A stretch of 64,000 bases of DNA from Lycium barbarum (GCF_019175385.1 NC_083339.1:50706282-50770281), one strand, 5' to 3'. Numbered from the stretch's first letter, positions 49,506-60,845 are shown. Made by a program: numbers and translations. Notes: generated by a model not told the origin, from the letters alone.

Positions 49506-50083
49506 ACCTTACCCGAACAGTTAACCAAAATTCCCAAATTTCAACTTACACTTTTTGGATTAAAAAACGTGTTTTGAAGCACGAATCGGGGAGAAAACCA
49601 ATATGCCTGTAGTTTAAAACCCATTTGGGTGCCATTCTAGGTGAACAACTCTTTCTCTCTCCTCTGCACTTTCTCTCTCCTCTGCTCTCTCCCAGATCTG
49701 CCCACCCACCACTCCGTCCGGCGACCATACGTCACCACTGTTCAGGTGACGCCGGCGACCAGTACGCCGCTGCGCCATCGCCGGCGACTTTTTCCGGCGA
49801 CTTTTTCCGGCCAGCCCCCTCTTTCTCTCTCCTTTTCCCTTTTTCTTTTATTTTTCTTTTCTTCTTTTTCCCTCCTATTCTCTTCTCCCTTTCAGGTATT
49901 TGTGAACATTTTTCCGGCAGTGAACAGTACTCGACCGTGAACAGTGTTTTCCGGCGACAACCAGGTTTAGTTCAACTGGAGTTGGTACCTCTGGTTGCCA
50001 TATTCACTATTTGTCTATACACTTGTAGTTATATTTTGCTGACTTTAGACCTTTGAATAATTTATTAGTTCATACTTATTTTC

Positions 50084-53032
50084 GTGGCTTTGGTTAGTGA
50101 TGGTAGACTAGGGTCATGTTCTCGTTCGGGGACGGGGGCGAGGGTTAGGAAGGGTAAGTGGGTTAAAGGAGTCTCTAGGTTGAGAGTAGGGTCTTGGAAC
50201 ATTGGGACGTTAACGGGAAAGTCCATAGAGCTAGTTAAGATTCTTAAGAAGAGGAAGATTAATATAGCTTGTGTCCAAGAGACTAAATGGGTAGGTCCTA
50301 AAGCTAAAGAGGTAGACGGGTATAAGCTGTGGTTCTCTGGTAGGTCGAAGTATAGAAATGGGGTGGGCATTTTAGTAGATAGTGATTTAAGAGACCAGGT
50401 GGTAGAGGTTAGGAGAGCCACTGATAGGATGATGTCGATTAAAGTGGTCGTTGAAGGACTCACTTTGAACATTATTAGTGCTTATGCGCCGCAAGCGGGC
50501 CTAGGCGAGGAGGAGAAGAGGCGCTTTTGGGAGGATTTGGACGAATTAGTGGGAGGCATACCGCCTACTGAGAAGTTATTCGTGGGAGGTGATTTCAATG
50601 GGCACATCGGGCCTATTTCGGGAGGTTATGATGATGTGCATGGAGGCTTTGGCTTCGGGGACAGGAATGGAGGAGGAGTCTCACTTTTGGATTTTGCAAG
50701 AGCTTTCGGGTTGGTGATAGCCAATTCGAGTTTCCCAAAGAAGGAGGAGCACTTGGTAACCTTCCGTAGTTCAGTGGCTAAGACCCAAATTGACTTTTTA
50801 CTCCTTAGGAAGGACGATAAAGGTCTGTGCAAAGACTGTAAGGTCATTCCGAGCGACTATCTTACAACCCGACATAAGCTCTTGGTGATGGATCTAGGGA
50901 TCAAGATGCCGAGGAAGAAGAGGGTCGTGGATGACCGACCTAGGATCAGATGGGGGAGTTTGACCACGACTAGTGCCGTGGAGATGGGAGAGAAATTGAA
51001 GGTTATGGGCGCCTGGGATAGCAGTGGGGATGCGACAAGTATGTGGGATAGGACGGCTAGTTGCATTAGGGCGGTAGCAAGGGAAGTGTTGGGGGTCTCG
51101 ACAGGTAGTCGTGGCCAGCATCGAGGGGACTGGTGGTGGAATGGAGAAGTTCAAGGGAAGGTGGAAGCAAAGAAGGTGGCGTATGCGAAGTTGATAGAAA
51201 GCAAGGATGAGGTGGAGCAGTGGACGAATAGGGAACTTTATAAGATGGCGAGGAAGGAGGCGAAGTTGGCGGTTTCGACGGCAAAAACGGCAGCTTTTGA
51301 ACGCCTTTATGCTGAACTAGAAGAGAAAGGAGGGGATCAAAAATTGTTCAAGCTAGCCAAGGCGAGGGAGAGAAAGGCACGTGATGTGGTTCAAGTGAAG
51401 TGCATCAAGGACGAGCATGGCAAAGTATTGGTAGAGGAGACTCTCATTAGACGGAGATGGCAGTCATACTTCTCCAAACTCTTAAATGAAGAAGGGGACA
51501 GAGACATTGTGTTGGGAGATCTAGAACATACTGGAAGGCGTCAAGATTTTGGGTATTGCAGGAGTATTAAGGTTGAGGAGGTTAAGGGTGTTGTTCGTAG
51601 GATGCGCAGGGGAAGAGCGACCGGACCTGACGAGATTCCTGGGGAATTTTGGAAGAGTGCGGGCCCGACAGGTTTGGAGTGGCTGACTAGGTTGTTTAAT
51701 GTCATCTTTAAGACGGCAATGATGCCTGAAGAATGGAGGTCGAGTGTAATGGTCCCTCTATACAAGAACAAGGGAGATATCCAGAGTTGCAACAACTATA
51801 GAGGTATCAAGCTACTAAGCCATACTATGAAAGTGTGGGAAAGGGTGGTGGAGATGAGGGTGAGGAAAGGCGTGTCTATTTCAGAGAATCAGTTCGGATT
51901 CATGCCGGGACGCTCAACTACAGAAGCCATCCATCTTGTGAGGAGAGTGGTGGAGCAGTATAGGGAGAGGAAAAGGGACTTACACATGGTATTCATTGAC
52001 CTAGAAAAGGCTTACGACAAAGTCCCAAGAGAAATCCTATGGAGATGCTTGGAGGCTAAAGGTGTACCTGTGGCGTACATTAGGGTGATCAAGGACATGT
52101 ATGAGGGAGCCAAAACCAGGGTAAGGACAGTAGGAGGAGACTCAGAGCACTTTCCAGTTGTGATGGGGTTGTATCAAGGATCAGCTCTTAGTCCGTTCTT
52201 ATTTGCCTTGGTGATGGATGGATTGACGCGGCAAATTCAAGGTGAGGTGCCATGGTGTATGCTTTTCGCGGATGACATAGTCCTGATCGATGAGACTCGT
52301 AGCGGAGTTAAAGCTAAGCTGGAGGATTGGAGACAAACTCTGGAGTCTAAAGGGTTTAAGCTGAGTAGGACCAAGACAGAGTACTTAGAGTGTAAGTTTA
52401 GTGAAACACCTCAGGAGGCCGGCTTGGAAGTGAGGCTTGGTACCCAAGTCATCCAGAAGAAAAGTAGTTTCAAGTATCTTGGGTCTATTATGCAAGGCAG
52501 CGGGGAGATTGACGATGATGTCACACATCGTATTGGGGCAGGGTGGATGAAATGGAGGCTTGCTTCCGGAGTGTTATGTGACAAGAAGGTGCCACCACAA
52601 CTTAAGGGAAAGTTCTACAAAGTGGTGGTTAGACCGACTATGTTGTATGGGGCGGAGTGTTGGCCAGTTAAGGTTTCTCACGTTCAAAAGATGAAAGTTG
52701 CTGAGATGAGAATGTTGAGATGGATGTGTGGCCACACCAGGAGTGACAGGATTAGGAATGAGGATATTCGAGACAAGGTGGGAGTGGCCTCGGTGGAAGA
52801 CAAGATGCGAGAAGCGAGATTGAGATGGTTTGGGCATGTGAAAAGGAGAGACACAGATGCCCCAGTGCGGAGGTGTGAGAGGTTGGCCATGGATGGTTTC
52901 AGACGAGGTAGGGGTAGGCCAAAGAAGTATTGGGGAGAGGTAATTAGACACAACATGGCGCAGTTACAGCTTACCGAGGACATGACCTTAGATAGGAGGG
53001 TTTGGAGGACCCATATTAGGGTAGAAGGCTAG
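50084..53032 (+). CDS. RTE LINE ORF: apurinic-type endonuclease plus reverse transcriptase
   Basis: 982 codons without a stop. Residues ~35-270 are an exonuclease-endonuclease-phosphatase fold: SWNIGT (Asn39), QETKW (Glu66), [15 protein letters not shown] (Asp170, Asn172), QIDF (Asp237) and TRHKLL (His264); it nicks target DNA. Residues ~500-780 are [41 protein letters not shown] (Asp638), YQGSALSP and FADDIVL (Asp729-730). The C-terminus has the [16 protein letters not shown] and [10 protein letters not shown] motifs common to plant RTE proteins. An in-frame stop at 50066 precedes the region and the first ATG is codon 116, inside the endonuclease, so translation would need the GTG at 50084, another non-ATG start, or splicing. 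Confidence 0.92.
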   Translation: MALVSDGRLGSCSRSGTGARVRKGKWVKGVSRLRVGSWNIGTLTGKSIELVKILKKRKINIACVQETKWVGPKAKEVDGYKLWFSGRSKYRNGVGILVDSDLRDQVVEVRRATDRMMSIKVVVEGLTLNIISAYAPQAGLGEEEKRRFWEDLDELVGGIPPTEKLFVGGDFNGHIGPISGGYDDVHGGFGFGDRNGGGVSLLDFARAFGLVIANSSFPKKEEHLVTFRSSVAKTQIDFLLLRKDDKGLCKDCKVIPSDYLTTRHKLLVMDLGIKMPRKKRVVDDRPRIRWGSLTTTSAVEMGEKLKVMGAWDSSGDATSMWDRTASCIRAVAREVLGVSTGSRGQHRGDWWWNGEVQGKVEAKKVAYAKLIESKDEVEQWTNRELYKMARKEAKLAVSTAKTAAFERLYAELEEKGGDQKLFKLAKARERKARDVVQVKCIKDEHGKVLVEETLIRRRWQSYFSKLLNEEGDRDIVLGDLEHTGRRQDFGYCRSIKVEEVKGVVRRMRRGRATGPDEIPGEFWKSAGPTGLEWLTRLFNVIFKTAMMPEEWRSSVMVPLYKNKGDIQSCNNYRGIKLLSHTMKVWERVVEMRVRKGVSISENQFGFMPGRSTTEAIHLVRRVVEQYRERKRDLHMVFIDLEKAYDKVPREILWRCLEAKGVPVAYIRVIKDMYEGAKTRVRTVGGDSEHFPVVMGLYQGSALSPFLFALVMDGLTRQIQGEVPWCMLFADDIVLIDETRSGVKAKLEDWRQTLESKGFKLSRTKTEYLECKFSETPQEAGLEVRLGTQVIQKKSSFKYLGSIMQGSGEIDDDVTHRIGAGWMKWRLASGVLCDKKVPPQLKGKFYKVVVRPTMLYGAECWPVKVSHVQKMKVAEMRMLRWMCGHTRSDRIRNEDIRDKVGVASVEDKMREARLRWFGHVKRRDTDAPVRRCERLAMDGFRRGRGRPKKYWGEVIRHNMAQLQLTEDMTLDRRVWRTHIRVEG

Positions 53033-53353
53033 TAGATAGTCTCATTACCCTGCCTTATTAATAGTCGCATTATCGTAGTATAATTTCTTGTGCTCTAATT
53101 TATGCTATTATGCTATTATCTGTTATTTCCTGTGCTTTGATTATTCTATGTTATCTGTGTCGCTTGCGTTACTTCATTTCCATATCGCTTTGAATCTCTT
53201 AGCCGTATCTGACCTCTTTTTATGTTTTTATTGAGTCGAGGGTCTCTCGGAAACAGCCATCCTACCTTGGTAGGAGTAAGGTCTGCGTACACTCTACCCT
53301 CCCCAGACCCCACGTTGTGGGATTTCACTGGGTTGTTGTTGTTGTTGTTGTTG
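53033..53353 (+). other. LINE 3' UTR with TS-SINE-like end and TTG tail
   Basis: A perfect CCTACC-TT-GGTAGG hairpin (53261-53274) precedes AAGGTCTGCGTACACTCTAC and CCTCCCCAGACCCCAC, then GGGATTTCACTGGG and a TTG repeat (from about 53332). This is what I recall of the tobacco TS SINE 3' end, believed to use RTE enzymes through this shared tail. Confidence 0.75.
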
Positions 53354-53368
53354 TTGGGTGCCATTCTA

Positions 53369-54377
53369 ACGACAAACTAGCCTAAATTCTTGATAAACCC
53401 TAGAATCTATTTCAAGAATTTTTCTTTACTATGCTCAAGTTTTGTGCCTCAATTTTGTGTTATAATCACGCTAAGTGCGAATGGAAGATTATCCTAACGA
53501 TGAACTAGTTCAGATTACTCCAAAAATTCGTCCAAATTGTGTAGTTACCTAAAGGTCAGAAAACCCAACTTGTGTTACCAAAATCTAACCCTTAAGTTAT
53601 TGTTTAGAATGCAGTGTTGATGGATTAACAATGAAGAAAAAGGAGAGTACGAAATTTACCTGATCTTGTAGTGAAATGGTAGGGGGAGATGAATTCCTTG
53701 TGTTAGCTTTTCCTTTTCTCTCATTCTTCTCTTTCTCCTCTTCTTGTGGGTACAAAAAAGTGAGTAATTGGGGAGGCTAAATTGTGTTAGGTAGGGAGAG
53801 GGGATGGTTGCTTGAGTTGTGGTATGATTAGGAGTGAAATGGGAGTAGGAGTTTTGAGGAATATAGAGGGGTTTTCAAAGTTGGGCGGTAGAATAATGAA
53901 GAGGAAAAGGGACTGCAGTCCCTTTATATTCTGCAATAGAACTGCCGGGGCGGCCACAAAGCTGCTGCAGCGGTTACGCCATGGCACTAGAGGGACTGCT
54001 ATAGAGGTACCTTGGGTTTCTTGATCTACCGCTGCAGCGGCCAAATATGGCGCCGTGGCCGTACCTTCCTAGCTGTAACACAACTGCTACGGTGGTATCC
54101 AGCTCTGTCTGTGAATTTCGTGATACGTTAGGGTATGGACCTCTCACAAGTCACACCGAAATTTAAGTTACCTTTCCATGAGGACCCGACATTCTATCAA
54201 ATTACGTAAGTCACAGGGAGTTCCCCGACTACTCCATCTGACCTATCCTTCTCGGTTGGACTCAAATACACGAGGGTAAGATGATACTAGTAAGTCCTGG
54301 CCATTGGACATATCCCCGTTAGCATGAGTTCGCTCCCTTACCATTCGGGGATGAACGGTTGTTTAATTGGTATCTGA
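53369..54377. mobile_element. Element F interior, right part
   Basis: AT-rich, no coding region recognised. Contains iteron cluster 3 and ends TTAATTGGTATCTGA directly against the 3' LTR. No purine-rich tract is visible where the polypurine tract should be. Confidence 0.7.
53935..54095. repeat. Internal palindromic iterons of F, cluster 3
   Basis: CTGCTGCAGCGGTTACGCCATGG, ACCGCTGCAGCGGCC and related words; same vocabulary as the LTR cassette. Confidence 0.6.
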
Positions 54378-57300
54378 TGTGACGACTCGTTTCGTCGTTA
54401 CTGTGAAATTCTAAGGAAGGTGACAACTATAGGGCTTAACGATGTCTCCACCTTCTCACATCTTGGAAACCTTTCAAGCTAATCCAAGATCGTCATGTGC
54501 ATCACGTAAGCAATAGAAGTGTGAGCAAACAAATAGAGCCAGACCGCTACAGCGGTCGCGTAAACGCTACAGCGGTGTGGCTGTGGAGGTATACCAACCG
54601 CCGTAGCGGTAACCGCATGTGACTGCCCAACCACCATCGCGGCGTGTTGGCCGCCCTGGCGGTACCGGTGCAGGGGTACACCTACCACCGGGGTGGTTTC
54701 GCATAGTGATTCTACCTATTTAAGTGACATTTTGGGAATTGACTTCATTTCTCAAAACCCTAGAGTGTCCAACCACCTTTTTAATAATTTTGGAGCTAAC
54801 CTCTTCCATCCATTCTCCCAACATTGATTCTCATTAAGGATCCGTGTCTAGAGTCACAAATGGGAATCTCAAATCTCTTAAGTTCCTAAATAATGAACCC
54901 TTGTCCTTCTTGATATGAATTCCTTAGGATATTTTCCTATGTTCATCATCCTAACATGATTCGCAACCTAATCCTTCACCCATTCCATTAAAATACCTAT
55001 GGGTCTCTATTTTAGATCATGGAAATGGGTTTCTTGAAATTAGCCTAAAATGGCAATTTGACCAAACTAGTAACTTGAGTAGGGTCATGAATGTTCTAAA
55101 TGAATGTTAATTTATCAACTAGCGTTGTGATAGTGAGCTTTTGGGTAGGATAAAATTCCATATTTACCTTAGCAATTTCGAAGTTCTTGGGAAGAACCCT
55201 AATGGTGAATTCTACTCTTGGGTCTCATGGTTTTCTCCGAGCTTTTCACATGGTTACGCGGTGGTGATTAATTGAGGCATCATTGGATGTTTGTGGCACC
55301 CGCTCGGCCATGAGGTAGGTTATGGTTTCCTTCGGGTAGACTCCGGTTAGTTTTCCTTATTGTTGTGTAGAAGAAACGGAGAATGCATGCATAGGAATCA
55401 GAGATTTTGGATGGAAATTTAGGATGGTATTGTTATGTGTGACTTGTTTGTTCGGGCTTGTGGCCTGCAGACTCTTTAAGTGTTGATGTGGCCTTGTTGA
55501 TTATCGGTGGGTTTATGTGACTTGGGAGTAGCGGACGGAATCTAGTTATGCCTATCGATGAGATTATGGTAGTGAATCTAAGCGCTAGCTGGAAATCTAA
55601 AATGAGTCACGATAGTGAATGATATTCTAATTAAATTGTGACGAGTGACTCGAGTGTAGGGTGAGATTCTTATCCTAAGCAAATATGCTGATTAGGGTAA
55701 TGGTAATACCATATGTTAAATGATTGACTTAATGTGTGTTGGGGCTAGCCACACTGTTATGTATGTTTGATTGTTCAATTGTATTGGCTTGATGCCATGT
55801 GTAGTTAGTTGGTAGGAATCAAATGTTGCTTGTTGCCCTGGTTCGGATAGGATTGACATACCCGTTATTGGTATTTGTTCTTGGATATATGTTGGTATAC
55901 CTACTGTTGGTATGGTGATGTGAAATGATGTTGACATAACCGTTGTGGCATTTGTGATATTGAGCTCGACTGTTGGTGATTGGAAAATGCATTGCACACA
56001 TTCTCTCATATTTATCATGCATGGCCGATATCCGGTAATGATCCGGTATCGTTGATGAGCGAAAATGATATTTGATAAACTCTTTCACTCGAGTGATTGT
56101 GAAAAGGCCGATGTCCAAAGATCCATTTCGGAATCGTTGTTTATATGAAACTGACACTTGATAAACTCTTTTGAGTGATTGTGAGGAGGCCGATGTCCGA
56201 TGGTTATATTCCGGCATCATTGTTGCATGGCCGATTCCGATGTTATTCCGGAATCGATTGTAATGCATGGGCTCCGTGGGTCCCCCAGAGTGGTGCCGGT
56301 GAGATTCCCCATGTGAGCAATTAGCCAGGATCCCGTATGTCTGTTTGGAAAAGATCCAGGATGGTGGGCACTTAGACTTCGCGAGGCATACTGGGTTGTG
56401 CTGCCGAGACGTCGATATTTCCGTCCGGAGTGCATGTGTACACCTCATTGCATAGCATGGCATGGCATCACTTTCATATCATTATTGCACTGTATTGCAT
56501 TATGACTTGAGTGAGATGTCATGATGACTGTATTGTGACGATTGTGCTATTGATGACTGGACTGTGATGATTCTGTTGTGGGGATTGTTTCAGGATTAGA
56601 TATACTCAGGCTTATCATATGAGGTTTAGATGTTATATATAGGTAACGATGAACATTTGGACTCGACTCTTGTGACTTATATTGTTGACTTGTGCCTGTT
56701 AAACGGACCTAAAACTAGTAGTGTATTGTGGTAAGCAAGGTTGGACATGAAGGTGTCATAACAATATGTTCGCTCCTAAAACACGGACGGGCGACCCGAG
56801 AATGGTAAAGATGTTGACAATCTGTATATGTGTTTGGCCAACTTATAATTTATGATAGATTAGTTGCGACTTAAGTTAGATTGAAGTTGTGATCTATTGT
56901 TTGGGGATGTGTGACCTAATTTAGTGATTATCATCATTATTCATGAATTCTTTACCAATATGTGTTACTAACCATTGTCGTCCAATGATACTTACTCGGT
57001 ACGTGTGGTTGTACTGATATTGCACTTGCAACAGCCTTTTTGGGGTATAGATTGTTTCAAGTGATTGATCGAAGTATATGCGGAAGTTATGAGGTGCTTG
57101 TCAGGAAGGCCTCTTCCCATTTCATTCCGGGATTGGAGGTTGAGTCTTAGAATATGATGTCACTTTGGAATTTACTTAGTCTCTCTTGTATTAGTCTTTA
57201 CCAGGTCGTGGGAAAATTTTATCAAGTCTGTGAAAATGTATTGTCAATTTATGTAACATTTGAGCTAGTATTTATAAATGAAATTACGTTGTTTTCTTAA

Positions 57301-57415
57301 TTTCCAAATGTCTTTGAAAGGAAAGTTGTGTGATTGAAGCATTATATAAACGAGAGGGTTCGCCTACCAAGGTAGAAAGGTAGGTGTCCGTACGAGCCCA
57401 AAATGGATTGTGACA
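54378..57415 (+). repeat. Element F 3' LTR
   Basis: 3,038 bp, TGTGACGACTCGTTTCGTCG to GATTGTGACA. Carries the palindromic cassette at 54540-54690, CTATTTAAGTG near 54714, a ~35-bp deletion near 54795 (5' LTR has AAAAATGATACTTCCTTGGG there) and ~100 bp near 55195-55305 that the 5' LTR lacks. The antisense open frame at 55819-56463 is a shadow. Confidence 0.9.
54540..54690. promoter_or_regulatory. GC-rich palindromic iteron cassette, F 3' LTR
   Basis: CCGCTACAGCGGTCGCG and ACCGCCGTAGCGGTAACCGC retained; several other words decayed relative to the 5' LTR (e.g. GTGTGGCTGTGGAGG). Confidence 0.65.
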
Positions 57416-58713
57416 GTCTCCATAGTATTCTCAGTGAGATTCAACCTGGACATCATTGGGTTCTAAATTTGAACAACGACCGCTTTATACCTATTTAAAA
57501 GGAGTTATTTGGGCGTATCAGCTACTTGCTTTATTGGAAGAATTTTCTGGATGCAACAACAGGTAAATACTGAAACTTTGACCATGCACATCTTGACACC
57601 GTCACTCATCTCTACTGTGTCAGTTGAACAGTCCAACTTGAAAAATGATCGTCTAGACACCTTCAAAAATAATATGCCTTGCCAGTGCCACGTTAGCACC
57701 AGTATCCATGTGAAACAATGTGGACAAGTTAAGGTTTCTCTATGTGCACTGCAAAAGTTGGAGTTTACTTGTCTACTGAGACCAAGTTTGAGTGTCTGTT
57801 TATGTATTGTGCCTTTTTTCAATCCAAAGAAAGGTGTTTATTATAATATCAGGTAGTTCTTTCCTTATAAGATTATTTTGTTTTAGTAAGAAGGCTGAAA
57901 GGTTCCGCTGTAGCACTGGCAATTCCCACGTGGATCATAGAAATTATCAGGAATCCGGGTTCGGCCCCCGGCAGTGGAAAATTTTTGATAATTTTTTCAT
58001 TTATTTTTATCATTTTGGTTTTCATAAATTACCCCAAAAATAGGTAATAAGTGATAGAATATTTTCGGATGATGAATAATAATTCTGGGAAAAAATTATG
58101 TTGTATTTTACTTGCATTTGGTTGAAATATTGATTGCGCAATTAGTTATATCGAGATTTTTTATATCATAATTATGGTATTATTTTGGTATCGGAGTAAG
58201 TGTGAGATACCAAAATTAGTAAAATACCAAAATAATATGTCACAGTAGCATTTTGAAAAGATCTTCCTCAGTCCCAATTTATATGGCGTCTTTGACTTTG
58301 ATCAAGTTTAAGAAAGAAACCAAGACTTTTAAAATTTGTGTTATAATAAAAATCTTGAACATTTGTGTGGTTATAAATTATTTCATTAAGGGTAAAATAG
58401 AGATTTTAAAGTTAAGTTTTTTATTTAATGACTAATAATTGAGCGTTACACTTAACAAGTGAATGTCTCCATAGTATTCTCAGTGATATTCAACCCAAAC
58501 ATCATTGGATTCTATATTTGAACAATGACCGCTTTATGCCTATTTAAAAGGAGTTATTAGGGCGTATCAACTACTTGCTTTATTGGAAGTATTTTGTGGA
58601 TGCAACAAGAAGTAAACACTCAAACTTTGACCATGCACATCTTGACACCTTAACTCGTCTCTACTGTGTCGGTTGAACAGTCCAACTTAAAAAATGACCA
58701 TCTTGACACCTTC
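57416..58713 (+). repeat. Satellite array segment 4
   Basis: Resumes at the exact monomer position interrupted at 43974 and runs to solo LTR G. Holds T19. Confidence 0.9.
57904..57978 (+). other. tRNA-like element T19
   Basis: 75 nt. TCCGCTG/CAGTGGA; B box GGTTCGGCCCC (9/11); hairpin GATCATAGAAATTATC weakened. Confidence 0.65.
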
Positions 58714-59261
58714 TGTTACACCTTGTAGTTTTGGACATTGAGGTCCATTTGGTGCTAGTTGTTCAATTGTGGACACCGGAGTTATTGTCGAGAATAAATG
58801 AGATTATATGTGCTCATCCTGTGGTTATAAGGATTTAAGCTCATGCAATAGGTTATGGAAGGATTGGAGAGCAAGTGAATCAAGGAGATTAAGGTGCCGT
58901 TTGGCCATAAAAATTATTCACTTTTTTCTGGATTTGTTTTTCACTTTTTTCACTTTTGGGCGTTTGGCCATAAATATTCCGAATACAACTTGAAGTTGTT
59001 GTATTCCGGAATACCAAAAACTACAATTTCAAAAACTATGGCCAAACACAACTCCAACTCCAACTTCAAAAAATCCAAAAAAAGTGAATTTGTTTTTGGT
59101 ATCTATGGCCAAACGCCAACTAAGTTTATGGCTTTGGAGAAAAGTTTGGTAAGATTTCGTACGACAATTTTGGTCTAACTTGGAGAAAGAATATCTTTAG
59201 TATATGAAGAGTTTTGAGGTGAAGTAAAAGCCTAAAATGAAGTTCAGGAAGTCTAGTTTCC

Positions 59262-59465
59262 AACGCAACAAACCGTACATTGATCGGACATCGGAATCAA
59301 ACGTTATGAGCATTTTAAGATGGGCTGTTAGAGCAGGGAATTAACCCTACGCGAATGAGCCAGAAGGTGGCGCGAATGCGTGGAAGTGAACCTAGCAACT
59401 CAGTGCGATTGCGCAGAGCAATTTTTGAGTCAGTCTAAGCAGACTCTAGAACGTTATATAAGGGG
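59262..59465 (+). promoter_or_regulatory. Core promoter region of solo LTR G
   Basis: TTTCCAACG and ACGTTATGAGCATTTTAA (weaker form of the D/E/A block), then a CGCGAATGAGCC / GCGCGAATGCG / GCGATTGCGC cassette (about 59348-59418), then GTTATATAAGG at 59453-59463, the clearest TATA box in the window. Confidence 0.6.
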
Positions 59466-59843
59466 GGTTACCCCCTTATTTCTTCATCCAAATAGCAAAA
59501 AACTTCCCCAAAATGTCGGAAATCTCTCCCCAACTTCCACCTCTAATGTTTTAACGCGAATCAAGTATAATCTCCGGATTTAGGTTCGGATAGCGTATAG
59601 TTGCTATTATAATATCGTATTGCGGTAAATCTTGGCCTGAAATCAATGGGATATCAAAGATATTGCAGTTCTAGCGAGAGTAAGGTATGAATCTCTCCTT
59701 ATTGATATTGATTTAAGTTTATTTACAAAGATAGAGTTATTAAATCATCGTATGATGGATTGATTGGTTGAGAAATCGAGTAAACATCGTGTCGGATGTT
59801 TTATGGTGTATATTGGTGTTGATGATGATGTTATTGATGTTAG

Positions 59844-59866
59844 TATTGTTGTTGTTGTTGTTGGTT
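59844..59866. repeat. (GTT)n microsatellite in solo LTR G
   Basis: About six GTT units followed by an imperfect extension. Confidence 0.8.
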
Positions 59867-60505
59867 GTTGGTATTGTTAATTCGGGCTAGGGATATAAAT
59901 ACGGGAGATACTGCCCGAATTTCGGCAGATTCTACATAGATTTCATTTGAAGGCTTAAGACAAGCATATGAAGATAAGCCTAACAATAGTATAATTTTCT
60001 TGAATATAGATTTACGAGCTTGAGAGGACTTGCGTTAAGTAGTTGAATTTAAGGCGGCCGAAAAGGTATGTTTAGGCTGTCTCTTCTTTCATTTTTGGCA
60101 TGATCCTATGATATGAACGAACAAGCGAGTAAACGATCTTCCATATTACTCTACTCTTAGGAGCACTCGGAGTACTTCAGTCTTTGATGATCCTGTACCC
60201 TTGTTATTATGTTCCTTCTGTTCGCGGGTCTTCAGATTTCATGTATTAGTAATGTTAGCTCAGCAGTTGTCCTCTAGAGTTAGTGTGACATCATATTATT
60301 CTGAGAAGTTTTATTGTTTCATCTTACATATGCATTGCATTCATTATACATATGCACATTGACCCGTGACCAGAAGGCGTTATATACGTGTATATTATAT
60401 GTATATGGGGAATGGGGAAACGGATAGGCGTTATATACGCAATACCACCTGATCAGCTGGTGCACCATGATGATGATATATGGATGGGGATGCACATTCC
60501 GTAGC

Positions 60506-60533
60506 AATGTATATGATGATGATGATGATGATG
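60506..60533. repeat. (ATG)n microsatellite in solo LTR G
   Basis: Seven or more GATGAT-type units. Confidence 0.8.
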
Positions 60534-60825
60534 GCCACAGAGAAGCCGATGGGATATGATATAATGGATCGGGCTGAACGTTCCTCAGCACTATGACCTA
60601 TATATACATGAGCATGATTATAATTGAGGGTATAGATGTTATGCGCCCACAGAGGCATTGTCAGTATACAGATTTATGCAAATACTTTCAGATACTTAGT
60701 CATACAGATGCATTCAGACAATGAGTTAGTTTCTGAGTTCAGATTCAGTTCATGGTTCTTATGTTTAAATTACCTTTATGCCTTACATACTCAGTACATT
60801 ATCCGTGCTGACTCCCCTATTGCTT

Positions 60826-60845
60826 GGGGGGGGGGGGGGGGGGGG
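60826..60845. repeat. 20-G homopolymer in solo LTR G
   Basis: Twenty uninterrupted G at the LTR site that holds 19 C (reverse orientation) in element A. Confidence 0.9.

Larger units (their letters stand above)
49640..53353 (+). mobile_element. Full-length RTE-type LINE nested in element F
   Basis: 3,714 bp bounded by a perfect 15-bp target duplication TTGGGTGCCATTCTA (49625-49639 and 53354-53368; the first bases merge with the TTG tail). A CT-rich 5' UTR of ~440 bp, one long ORF, a ~320-bp 3' UTR and a TTG repeat tail. Single ORF with endonuclease before RT, short 3' UTR and simple-repeat tail are typical of the RTE clade. The uninterrupted ORF and perfect duplication suggest a young insertion. 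Confidence 0.93.
43975..57415 (+). mobile_element. Element F: 13.4-kb non-autonomous long-LTR retrotransposon
   Basis: Two 3-kb LTRs, TG..CA ends, primer site after the left LTR, and flanking 5-mers CTCTC (43970-43974) and GTCTC (57416-57420); the satellite consensus at this point is GTCTC, so the left copy has one change. The interior has no protease, RT or integrase of its own (the RT present belongs to a nested LINE). With the LINE removed the interior is about 3.6 kb. It resembles C in its LTRs, so C-like elements may have supplied enzymes. Confidence 0.9.

Noticed and set aside
50065..50472. Minus-strand open frames overlapping the LINE ORF (50065-50472, 52574-52951 and others)
   Set aside because: Shadows of the long GC-richer + strand ORF; no domain.
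53332..53355. TTG repeat as an independent microsatellite
   Set aside because: It is the tail of the RTE LINE, bounded by the target duplication.
58808..59178. Short open frames in solo LTR G as a gene with a Phe-rich membrane segment
   Set aside because: Low-complexity TTTTTCAC repeats inside an LTR; no start context or homologous motif.
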